DNA of 10,826 bases from Thalassiosira profunda (GCA_036939355.1 JALLAP010000708.1:1-10826), one strand, 5' to 3'; counted from the first letter of the stretch, positions 1-8,739 are shown. The notes: generated by a model not told the origin, from the sequence alone. Made by a program: numbers and translations.

Positions 1-127
1 TGCATCCCCCAACCCCCTCCAGTTCGCTGGGGCCAACGTCGCAGACCTCCCCCGCGCATCGCCGGCGTCGTGGCCGGCCTGGAGAGAGCACCCGCGCCTC
101 ACTGTTCGCACTTGATCAAAATCAAAC
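1..127. other. 5' flank of gene 1, nothing recognised
   Basis: This short GC-rich stretch lies upstream of the first ATG of the large gene. I see no TATA-like box or conserved motif. An AT-richer patch (about 112-127) sits just before the ATG at 128, with A at -3 and G at +4, a favourable eukaryotic initiation context. Confidence 0.4.
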
Positions 128-3100
128 ATGGACCTTTGGAACCATCTCAAAGGCAATGCGCGGCGCATCCTTCGGCCGCAGGAACAGGGGGGCGACGTGC
201 AGGACGCCGCGGAGGACGCCGCGGAGGACGCCGCGGAGGACGCCGCGGAGGACGCCGCGGAGGACGCCGTGGAGGTGCAATTCGAGGAGCTGGCCGGCGA
301 CGCCGCGAGCGTGGCCTCTGATGGATCGGCGATTGAAGGAAACGATGGAGGAGTGCCCGTGGCTGCCGTTGTCGAGGGACCGGGGCAGGGGAGCCCCGAG
401 GCGTCAAACCCCATGCCTCCGGCGGGGGCGATGCCCGGGGACGCCCCCGACGTGGAGGGGGCGGAGCGCGAAGGCGCGGGCACTCACGTCCCGGACGTGG
501 GGAGGGGGGACAATTCCCCCGGAGCGGAGGGAGGGGAGCGCACCAATATCGCCTCGGCGGGGAAGAGGGTGGTGCCCATGAACTCCCCCAACGCGGAGAG
601 GGAGGCACGGCCATTCGCGGGGGAGGGGGCGCGGTCGTCGCTGGACATTTCGCCGGCGCCCAAGGCCCCTGTTGACACCAAGCACGAGGGAGGAGCAGCT
701 GCCGCCGGCGGGGGCGGGGGCGCCGCGGAGGGAGAACAGGTAAGGTTCCTGACGTCCACATCTTGTACACTCTTTCTTCAACTCAACATCTCTAATCTCA
801 CAATCTCACTTCTTCCACTTGCATCAGAAGCTCAACTTCGGGATCACGAGAGTTCATAATCGCGATCGTCGTGAAGGAAGGGCTCGAACGCGCAAGACTA
901 GCAAGTCCCGGTCCATCCGGCACAACTCCAAGCTGTCCGATAAGATGCCGGTATGGGGGGGGAGCTGGCGGAGATTCACATGGGGGAGTGCTCTCGCTCT
1001 CGAGGGAGGAGGGGGCGAGGTTCGCGGTGTCGAGGGCCTGGGGGGTGTTATTGACATGTCCTTGTGCTCGGACGATCCCGTCGACCGGCCAGCCCCGGGT
1101 GCGGTGGAGACGGGAGGCCTAGACTCTGATGATGACGATGATGAAGATCCAGCCCTGGCCGGTATTGTCATTGAAATTGACGAAAGGGCCCTCCTACCTC
1201 ACGAGGGGGGCGAGGAAGTCGCCCCGCCAGCCGCAGCACCGGCGGTTTAGGAGGAGGATCGCAGTGAGGGTGGCCTGTCGGAGATGACGATATCGATCCA
1301 CGGCAAGAAGGTGGCCTCGATGGATATGGGGGAATCTATTGACTCCAGCATCGCGACAAAGGAAGACGCCACCAAGATGTCCATTGACAAGAGTGCAATG
1401 TCGAGGTCTCATCGCTATGCCGCATCGGACAAGATTCGGCACGAAGCTCCCACACCAAGGACAGGGACTGCGGGCAAGAAGATGTCCGCGTCGAAGCCAG
1501 CTGCATCTGCGAGGATGAAGCCGAAGGCGCTTTTCTCGTCTGCTGCCAGAGAGGACGAGGATACCTGGCATTGCTACGTGTCGCCGATATCGACGGTGGC
1601 GGCGACGGTGGTGACCTCGAGGCTCAACGGAGGAGATACGAGGCACTCTCCAAACCCTCCAAACCCGTCGAGTGGACGGAGGTCAAGTCCAAGAGTCGGA
1701 GAAAGCCGGGAAACAGCGGAATGTCCATGGCGAGCCTCTCGTCGCGGTCGACCGCCAACAAATCGATCAGCAACAAGTCGTCCGGCCGCAGCAACAAGTC
1801 GAAACTGAAACGCAAGCAGAGCAGCAAGGGCCAAAAGTCGACGGCCCTGGCAAGAGGCGACTTCAGCAGTGTTAGCAGCGCCGGTACCCAGTCGGCCATG
1901 TCCGGAGTATCGTTTGCCAAGGGCGTCAAGTCGGTGGCCTCGTCAAAGGGCAGCCGGTCTAGCGTGTCGAAGATGTCCGTCGACTCTACCAAGAAGAGCA
2001 AGGGGGACAAGAGCCGGAAGTCGTCGTCGAAGTCGTCGTCGAAGGCCACGCCGAAGGCCACGCCAAAGGCGGGGAAGGCCAAATCATCTGCCAAGTCGTC
2101 GCACTCGGTGGCCACCTCTGCCAGCAAGAAGTCGTCGACCTCCTCCAAGAGCAGCAAGTCGACCCGCGTCCAAAATCCGGAGGAGGTGAAGGCCATCGTG
2201 GACCGAGTCGTCAACAGAGAGTGCGTCTACATCGACCAAGAGGGGAAACAGTATCCGGAGCAACTTATGGGAGCAAGGAAAGATCGGCTTCGTGAAGAGC
2301 GCATTGCCGTCATGGTGGCGAAGTTCGGAGCTAGGGAGAACGCACCTTGGGAAAAGGCTTTATGGATGCAAAATCTAATCGCAAAAACCCGCGAGGGAAA
2401 GGTTCAGACGGTACCTCAACCAAAGAGGTCGCCCGCTTACGATTCCTCGGACGACAAACACCGCTTTAAAAAGAGCGACGAAGTGAAAGCCATAATCGCG
2501 CGCGCCATCACGCTCAAAACCTACGTGGATCCGGTGACGGGGGCGTCCGAAATCGAGGAAATTGCAGGTCAGAGGAAGGAGGATGTCATAGCCGCATGCA
2601 AGTCCGCCATGCTTGCGTACCATGACAATGATCCTGTCCTCGCGGCGAGGGATGATCTCTTTTGGCACAAGTGGCTTGCAGTTGAAATTGTTATGCAAAC
2701 CGAGAAGAGGAAGGGCGCCGACTCTGCGTCTAAAGTTGTGTGTGAAACGAAGAAGCCTCATACCGGTAATCGCGCTGGACGCGAGATTGGAGACGGAAAG
2801 ACCGGGGCCAATTATGAGTCGGATCGGATCCATATTGGAGATCAGTGCGCCAACCCGGAGTGCCCCACCGGTGCCACGGTCAGATACGCGAACACGAATT
2901 GCCCTGTCTGCACGATGAGTTTGCATTCCGTGAATATGGTTGATGTGGAAGGCTGTACGTGGTGCACCTATATCGATGGCGGGCACACATACTGGGTGAA
3001 GGTCGACGCCATTGACGCTGCAGTGTTTCTCCCCGGCAAAAAATGCGATGGAAACGGCATCGTGATATGCTGCCCTCCAGGTAAGATGCTCACATTTCGC

Positions 3101-4185
3101 TGGTGATCTGTCAAACGGGCATATCTCACACCCTGCTGTATCCCCTGCGCAGTGTTGAGCATAGCCGGACGCGATGAGATGGAACCCGAGGAGCTCTTCG
3201 AGCGCACCCGCGAGATCGTCGCCATGCGGCGTTCGAAGACCAGCTATGTTAATGCTTACACTGCAGTTCGTCGTGAGCAGCGTGACGAGAACAAGCGCAC
3301 GCTCTATCGAGAAATGATCTTGGAAGCGGAAAGGAAGATGCCGGCGGTGAATGAGCCCATGTGCATCGTGAGCTTCATTCTCCACACACACAAAGATTGG
3401 ATTGAAACCATCGACTCAGATGCTGCGTGGAAGAAGGACCCGGTTGGAAAGCGCCTCATGCACATCTCGCCTGTTAGCCCAGATCAGCTTCAGCATCTTC
3501 CCGGGCAGGTGCTTGGTGATGACGCCGATGCCATTGGTCCCAACATTGTGCTGGACGAACCCACGCTGGAAAGGATTCTCCATCTCACAAACGGCAAGCC
3601 AAACAACAAAGACAAAAGCTCCTGGAGTGGTGGCCTTGGATTCTTTCGCACCTTTGGCTTCTTCTTCCCGCACTACGCGCACATCTATGCGCTCAAGGAG
3701 GGGGATTCCTACTACCTGTACATCGTGTTCAGCAGGAGCCAGACCAAGACATTTGGCAAAGTTCGTCAGTTCAGGATGGGAAATGGCGAGTATGGCCACC
3801 ACCCCAACGCTGTGGTCCAGAAATGTCACGCTGGGCTCTGCTTCACTGCATTTGGAGCGGAGCGGCGGAAGACGGGCCCCTTTTGGGAGTACGATGTGAG
3901 TTTTCCTGTCTTGTTCTCAGCTCATCTCTCTGCGCTCTTCTGCTAATTTGTTGGTTATTTCTGCTTTAGATGTCCGTCAAGTTCACCATTGGAGAGGATC
4001 ACATGCCCGGTTCGTGCAGCTTTACTCTTCTCCAGCTCCGCCGCAGCGATGCTGGCAAGAAGCTGCACACCTTTGCCAACGGAGGCATCGATCTGGCAAG
4101 GGGAGTACTCGTAAATGGCCTCGAGGCTACCCGCGGAGGGGTTGTCTTCACTGACAGGCGCTTCTTTGAGGATGACGATGATTAG
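128..4185 (+). CDS. Large multi-exon gene, Ser/Lys-rich protein with duplicated module and Cys cluster, function unknown
   Basis: I do not recognise this family. Proposed exons are 128-739, 828-1244, 1284-1577, 1622-3080, 3153-3895 and 3970-4185 (TAG), giving about 1246 residues. The introns at 740, 3081 and 3896 have GTAAG or GTGAG donors and pyrimidine-rich CAG/TAG acceptors and are solid. Those at 1245-1283 (39 nt) and 1578-1621 (44 nt) are inferred because they remove an in-frame TAG at 1248 and a frame change. Order along the protein: acidic Gly/Ala-rich N-terminus with EDAA repeats (25-48), an Asp run (about 300-306), a Ser/Lys-rich basic region (about 465-627), two related ~75-residue modules opening with EVKAI (about 628-701 and 727-807), Cys pairs at C850/C855, C868/C871 and C886/C889 that could bind zinc, and an aromatic region near 1087. 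It ends in EDDDD. There is no signal peptide, so it is probably cytosolic or nuclear. The 3' end may be alternatively spliced. Moderate confidence in the gene, none in function. Confidence 0.8.
200..271 (+). repeat. 12-bp minisatellite, six copies, coding EDAA
   Basis: Six tandem copies of a GAGGACGCCGCG-type unit lie in exon 1 of the large gene. The first begins CAG and the last ends GTG, so the units encode QDAA, EDAA four times and EDAV. The unit length is a multiple of three, so copy-number change would keep the frame and only lengthen or shorten an acidic Ala-rich segment. Near identity at third positions points to recent expansion by slippage or unequal exchange. Confidence 0.97.
2018..2065 (+). 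repeat. Four 12-bp coding units (KSSS, KSSS, KATP, KATP)
   Basis: Two copies of AAGTCGTCGTCG are followed by two copies of AAGGCCACGCC(G/A), in frame, inside the Ser/Lys-rich region of the large gene. They give a four-residue period with Lys at every fourth position. The unit has the same length as the EDAA repeat in exon 1 but an unrelated sequence. Confidence 0.9.
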
Positions 4186-4534
4186 GGAGGGAGACAAGGT
4201 GAGCAGCGCCTTTTCTTTTGCATCTTGCGTTGGTGTTTTTGCAGCTCAAATGCATTCTCTTCTCTGCAGACAGGATCTGATTCAGACAATAGCGGAGGAT
4301 ACTCTGCAGACGAGGACCTGATCAGAAAAGAGAGCAGGGACGGGGACATTCATATTACAACTTGAGATGCAAATTCTTCTTTATTGATTGGAACTTTGGT
4401 GCTTGGCGGTGGCAGGCACTCTCTGATAAACTAATCGAAAAGTCAGCATTCGGCGCCATCGCTTAAAATTTGCAGCTTTATCAAAGTGATTCCATGCAGA
4501 GTTTGAGAAGCAGTCGTTTGCTCTGCGAAAGAAG
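4186..4534 (+). other. 3' region of gene 1 with a spliceable intron, and 5' flank of gene 2
   Basis: A well-formed intron (4199-4269, GTGAGC donor, TTCTCTGCAG acceptor) follows the stop of the large gene by 13 nt. It is either a 3'UTR intron or the tail of a longer alternative intron. Downstream, 4270-4365 is open for 31 codons rich in Ser, Asp and Gly before a TGA, so it may be an alternative last exon. The rest, to 4534, is AT-richer and shows no gene; it presumably holds the polyadenylation site of gene 1 and the promoter of gene 2. Confidence 0.5.
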
Positions 4535-6687
4535 ATGAACGTTTTCTTGAAGGCAGTGTATTTCGCGAACTTGGCTGCACTGTTGGGAGGGATGGCGTGG
4601 ATAACCGTTCGACAGGAAGAGGGGGCGTTCCATTCCGACTCTTTTGGAGGAGAGCAGATTTGGAAGGATGCAATCGTCACATTACACGGCCGCGACGACA
4701 CAAGAACTCTTCTGTTCTCTTACTTCAATGGTATGGACCGAGTGCTGCCTCTTCGCTCGCTATTCCTTTGCCCTCATCTTGCTACTTTTTCTGTCACTCC
4801 CAGGGGAATACCGACGCAACGGAACACACGATGGCAGACCTCTCTATACCGAGCAAAACAAGGTGAATACTTTATCTACTAACATTTCGCTTCGTCAGTA
4901 TAATCTCATACTACTTTTGGATAGTTCGACGGCAACCCTTTTCAGGGGACGGTCGGTGCAGAAATAAAGTACTGTGATTCGGAGCAAGCGTGGGGTAAGA
5001 CCTTGTGGCTTTTCCTCGCTTTGGTGACGATGCTCTGTCTTCTTACCATTCTTTGTGTTGATCGACAGTATTTGCGCACAACGGCATCCGGAAGTCAAGA
5101 AATAGCGTTGAGGGTATGTGCAAATGAACAACATGTTGTCGTTCTTGTTTCCCAGGCACTGAAGCATCATTTCACAAATCTCTGGGACAAGAATCGGACT
5201 GCCCTTGGCTTATGAGGAGTGCAGAAATAACAGAATACAACCTTCTAGAAATTCAGGGTGAATGGACCGTGTGGACGGGAAGTGTGCAGTCGAATGGGCA
5301 AGTTCGGGTTATGGACAACGAATGTCAAGGGGCCGTGGACTGCAATTATTTTGGTCGCTGCTCATCCGACGGGGTTTGCGTTTGCGAGGAAGGAGTGAGT
5401 TGCTGTTCGTAGAGGAATGCTGATGCGCAATCGCGGACAACTCTCACTATTTCTCTTTTGACGCAGTACTTTGGCCTTCATTGCGAACACAAGAAGCCGT
5501 GCAGTCTGATCACTGGAGGCAATGGTGGCACATGGTCAGAGGTGCAGTGGGCTGACGAAGAGATGAGGATATATCAACGACCTGTCTACGCGTACGAGAG
5601 TGGTGCGCCCCAGGCTCTTTTAGACGAGCTGAAAATCGATGACCAAATCTTTCTTGTGAGATACTTATTGCATGCTGCCACATCACCCCCAACGTCGCTC
5701 TGGTTCTGACATCTATGCATTCCTTGAACAGATACACCGGCAGTCGGTGGCTTGGTACTATATATTATGGCACAAAACTGGCACCGGTGCCTCGAGAATA
5801 CTGGAGCAACTATGTGCGAGAGAGTCATGCCTTTTGGGAGGAGGTTTACAGCAACCGGACGCTTTTTGTTAGCGACCCAACCACGCAATCGTCGATCCTT
5901 GGTGTTGATATGTACCAGCTTGGCAGGCAGGGCGAAGAGTATGGAGACTTTGGACAGCTCTTCCCACTCAGCGAACCGAGAGGCAGCGGCTTTCTGCGGT
6001 GCATCGAAGACGAAGAAGTGACGTACTTATGGGATGCCAACTTTCTGCGCGCAAGTTCAGATTTCAGTGGGGACGCTGGCACAGTCGTCGTTGAGTACGA
6101 AGTGAAGAAGGGTCGCACATATCAAACGGAAGCGTTGGCAGGAGAGCACGACGGTCGCGAACATCACTTTCACGATGGTGCCGACCAGATCGCCAGAATT
6201 TGAGACGCACGATCTCCTCAGCTTGAAATACAGCGTGGACAAAAGTCGCAGCTTTGGAGCTCCAACCTTTGGGACGCAACAACAGAACAGGTGGCAATGT
6301 GCCACCGCATGATGTTGGTGTCGTCTGCAGATGACGCAAACCCAGTCCTCGTGGAAGATTTCAGGTTGATCGCACAGCAGGTTCCAGCGCCAGCGGAAAG
6401 AAGGCAATAGTACGTCAGCCGACGACTTCTGGCGCACCGCAGCAGCCGATGTACCCATGGAAGGTGTTCGGAGACAATTCAGCGGGACGTGTACGGGTCG
6501 ACGCAGCTTCCAAGCTGTCAACTGCTTTGTTGTCCAATCGAAGAGAGGACCTCAAGAGGGTGAGATACGTAAAATATACGTAGGAATCTCTTGCCCCTCT
6601 CGTCCTCCTCCTCGGAGACTGTATTCGCCCGTGTCTTTGGTCGCATGAATAATGTCCACCCCTTTCGTTACAATTGCAAAAATCGAC
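4535..6687 (+). CDS. Secreted or membrane-anchored protein with EGF-like module, multi-exon, function unknown
   Basis: The protein opens with a hydrophobic signal or anchor (MNVFLKAVYFANLAALLGG). Exons: 4535-4730, 4804-4862, 4925-4994, 5069-5113, 5156-5394, 5467-5655, 5732-6101, 6142-6177, 6222-6290, 6331-6364, 6411-6559, 6618-onward. Early junctions are frame-consistent with good GT-AG sites, including a clear 42-nt intron (5114-5155). An EGF-like Cys pattern spans the 5395-5466 intron (CNYFGRC, then CVCEEG, then YFGLHCE), and Trp/Tyr-rich motifs such as YTGSRWLGTIYYG follow. Four introns of 40-46 nt from 6102 restore the frame repeatedly. At 5655/5731 the junction misses by two bases. After the 58-nt intron 6560-6617 (strong donor and pyrimidine tract) the frame reads VFGRMNNVHPFRYNC. 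It then runs opposite the 3' end of the pseudouridine synthase and stays open to 7208, so the true stop is unknown; the end given is the last stretch that looks coding. Without that last intron, the stop would be at 6583. An extracellular or endomembrane role is likely; no enzyme motif was seen. Confidence 0.8.
6102..6410 (+). other. Cluster of four tiny introns with micro-exons
   Basis: Within gene 2, introns 6102-6141 (40 nt), 6178-6221 (44), 6291-6330 (40) and 6365-6410 (46) all begin GT and end AG. They separate exons of 36, 69 and 34 nt. Together they give one continuous frame from exon 7 to exon 11, whereas contiguous reading meets stops or frame breaks near 6103, 6201 and 6408. Donors are weak (GTGAAG, GTGCCG, GTGGCA, GTTGAT) and polypyrimidine tracts short, so the model rests on frame arithmetic plus the clear 42-nt intron nearby. 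Confidence 0.65.
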
Positions 6688-6691
6688 GTGA

Positions 6692-7750
6692 TCAATCTCC
6701 CTCCCCGGCCGACCGCAGTGCCTCCTCCACCAACGCCATCTCATCTTCATCCAAATATGCCCAATCGCCCGGACGTCCCAGCCCGCCATCCCCGAGTCGT
6801 ATCCCCATGAACTCAACGCGGTGCAACTTCACCACGCGAAGCCCGAGAGCCTCCATCATCTTGCGGATCTGCCGATTCCGTCCCTCGACCAGCGTCATTT
6901 GGCACGCGGACGGTCCGATTCTTTCGCAAATGCAGGGCTTTGTCCGGGCGACGAGGGTGTTTTCCTCCTCAGTGCGGCCCTTGCGCTGGGCTACTGTTTT
7001 GATGACAACGCCGTCCCTCAGCTGTTGCAGATGCCCCTCCTCCAATCTGCCATTCACCATCACTTTGTACACCTTCGGCTGCTTCCGCTCCCCGCGCAAA
7101 ACGGCATTGACCATTCGTCCGTCGGATGTGAGCAGTATTAGTCCCGTGGTATCCTTGTCCAGCCTGCCCACAGGATACACCCGATGTCTCGGACGAAACC
7201 CATCCTGATGTATCGCGTCGATGATGTTGCCCTCTATTCGCCGGTCGGTGGTGCAGGTGACCCCTCGCGGTTTGAAGTACTTGACGTACTCGAACGCAGC
7301 TGTATTGAGATCGCCGCCCCTGGCACCACCAGCTGTTTGCAAATCTCCGCCCTGATTTTCATCGAGGGCGTTCATCCTCTCCCACCCACGAACGACTTGT
7401 CCATCCAATGCCACCTCGTCTCGAAAAGGCACCACCTTCATCCCGCCCTTGCTCCGCACCGCCTGGCCATTGATGCTCACCCTTCCCTCTGTGATGAGCT
7501 TGTCTGCCTCCCTTCGAGAGTGCGTCGCCTTAAATACCTTGTTCAATCGTATGCCCTCGTCGATATTGGCATTGTCGATATTTGCATTTTCGTCACTGCC
7601 GTTGCTCTGCGAGCACAGCCGCGTCCCTCCATGTTGTGGGTGGCTTGATGGAGGGCGGAGGCGGGGATGCCACGTGAAGGAGGTAGCGCACAATATGTGC
7701 ACAAAAATTGCAAGCGCCGTCATCGCCGGCGCGACGGGGCGTGGCGCCAT
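6692..7750 (-). CDS. RNA pseudouridine synthase, RsuA/RluB/RluF family, probably plastid-targeted
   Basis: This enzyme should isomerise a specific uridine to pseudouridine in ribosomal RNA. The single exon gives 352 residues from the ATG at 7750. A second in-frame ATG at 7723 would start the protein directly at the signal peptide. Order: hydrophobic signal (residues 10-24, MTALAIFVHILCATS), then F25 and a Ser/Pro/His/Arg-rich transit-like stretch, an S4 RNA-binding domain (about 67-115; IRLNKVF, SRREADKLI, GRVSINGQ), then the PseudoU_synth_2 catalytic domain. The catalytic motif is PVGRLDKDTTGLILLTSDG, with Asp198 the expected catalytic residue. The family C-terminal motif GRNRQIRKMMEALGLRV is present. 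The GRLDKD and LTSDG wording is closest to RluF, but the target site cannot be read from sequence. It is head-to-head with the next gene and convergent with gene 2. The likely substrate is plastid 16S or 23S rRNA, inferred from targeting. Confidence 0.95.
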   Translation of the reverse strand: MAPRPVAPAMTALAIFVHILCATSFTWHPRLRPPSSHPQHGGTRLCSQSNGSDENANIDNANIDEGIRLNKVFKATHSRREADKLITEGRVSINGQAVRSKGGMKVVPFRDEVALDGQVVRGWERMNALDENQGGDLQTAGGARGGDLNTAAFEYVKYFKPRGVTCTTDRRIEGNIIDAIHQDGFRPRHRVYPVGRLDKDTTGLILLTSDGRMVNAVLRGERKQPKVYKVMVNGRLEEGHLQQLRDGVVIKTVAQRKGRTEEENTLVARTKPCICERIGPSACQMTLVEGRNRQIRKMMEALGLRVVKLHRVEFMGIRLGDGGLGRPGDWAYLDEDEMALVEEALRSAGEGD

Positions 7751-7969
7751 CGCGGCTGTGGCTGATGGCGTCTCCGTCGCCCCAAGATCTCGCTGTTGCC
7801 TTCCTACGCGGCGCTGACGACTGGGTGATGGTGATGGGTCGGGGATCTGGAGCGCGGCAGCCGGGCGCGGCAGCACGGGCGGGACGGAGGGAGAGAAGGC
7901 GGATTTCGTCTCCCGCCCCTGCCCCTGCTCAGCGCCACGCACACTCTTCCGCACACATCAGTCGGCACC
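7751..7969. promoter_or_regulatory. Shared divergent promoter region
   Basis: A 219-bp interval separates the start codons of two divergently transcribed genes, both for plastid-targeted proteins, so it must hold both promoters and 5' UTRs. It is GC-rich with no clear TATA box. A GCGCGGCAGC decamer occurs twice (7852-7861 and 7865-7874). A bidirectional promoter is inferred from layout only. Confidence 0.55.
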
Positions 7970-8739
7970 ATGATCCTCATCCTCCTACTGAGCGCGATGC
8001 CGATCGCCCTGGGGTTCGTCGCGCCCTCCCAGCATCGCTCGCCGTGCCCCTCGCGACGAATTGCTCGGCATCTCCCATCAACATCAACAGCGCACCCATC
8101 ACTCGGCACCTCGCGCACGTCACAACCGCCCATCACCCGGCTCTTCAATCTCTACGACGATTGGGCGAACGACCTCCTCTCCTCGTCGCAGTCAGACTAC
8201 ACATACGACGAGCTCATATTGCCGCTCGACGAGGAATCGATCGAGCAGTGTTTAGAGGAGCTGCAGGACAGCGAGTATGGCAAAACAATGTTTGGGCGGC
8301 ACGACGTGCCCGCGTCCGTTGGGATCACTGGCTCTGTAGAATTCATCGAATTGGAGGGCCCGGAGGCGATCCTCTCATTGACGGGGAAGTTCTGGCATCG
8401 ACGAGGTAAGTTCCTTCGCTCGCTGTCGTCTTCTGCCTTGAGCGTATACTTGATGGGTATCATTTGCAACGTTGCGCAGAAACGGTCCTGGGCAAGGCGG
8501 CGATGTACCTGAACGCGAGGATACCCGAGCTCACCTCCGTTCAGGTATCCTCCCCGGAGGAACTGTCCGACTTTGAGGACGTAATCGATGAGTTTACGGG
8601 CGAGGTGGTGTACCGGGAAGACAAGCGGGCTCCCGACTTCAACGGGGATCGGGAGACGATGGAATATCAAGGACTGAACCCGGACGATCGAGGGCCATTT
8701 GTGTTCTCCAGCGGGGGCGGCATGATCCGCCCCGCATAG
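7970..8739 (+). CDS. Plastid-targeted protein of unknown function, two exons
   Basis: Exons 7970-8405 and 8480-8739 give 231 residues. The 74-nt intron has a GTAAGT donor and a TTGCGCAG acceptor, and the split Glu codon keeps the frame. The N-terminus is a clean signal peptide (MILILLLSAMPIALG) followed by FVAPSQ and an Arg/Ser/Pro-rich stretch, matching the Phe-type cleavage motif of stramenopile plastid presequences. The mature part is acidic and soluble, with no membrane segment: DDWANDLL, several acidic helical stretches, then KFWHRRETVLGKAAMYLNAR across the splice site, then YREDKRAPDFNGDRETMEYQ and a Gly-rich end. The last segments look like a conserved domain, but I cannot name a family. 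It probably resides in the plastid stroma and may be co-expressed with the divergent pseudouridine synthase. Confidence 0.9.

Noticed and set aside
147..770. Long minus-strand frame with Arg/Pro repeats
   Set aside because: It is the antisense reading of the 12-bp minisatellite and the Gly/Ala-rich exon 1. A 12-bp unit without stops opens several frames at once.
1700..2170. Silaffin-like Ser/Lys-rich protein for biosilica
   Set aside because: The KSSS and KATP repeats recall silaffins, but gene 1 has no signal peptide and the region sits inside a large apparently intracellular protein.
2375..3391. 338-codon open frame on the minus strand
   Set aside because: It lies opposite exons 4 and 5 of gene 1 and crosses that gene's clear intron at 3081-3152. 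Its composition shows no domain; it is a shadow of GC-rich codon usage.
6102..6410. Programmed ribosomal frameshifting in gene 2
   Set aside because: Several frame changes in both directions lie close together with no slippery heptamer plus structure; short introns explain all of them more simply.
4535..6687. Pseudogene status for gene 2
   Set aside because: Most junctions are frame-exact with good splice sites, the protein is coherent throughout, and only one two-base discrepancy remains.
6618..7208. Gene 2 C-terminus running to the stop at 7208
   Set aside because: Beyond about 6690 the frame is the exact antisense of conserved pseudouridine synthase coding and is Ser/Pro/Arg-rich like a shadow frame, so I did not extend the call.
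7751..7954. N-terminal extension of the pseudouridine synthase to 7954
   Set aside because: The frame is open upstream, but this would bury the signal peptide behind about 68 low-complexity residues and use up the promoter region; the ATG at 7750 or 7723 fits plastid targeting.
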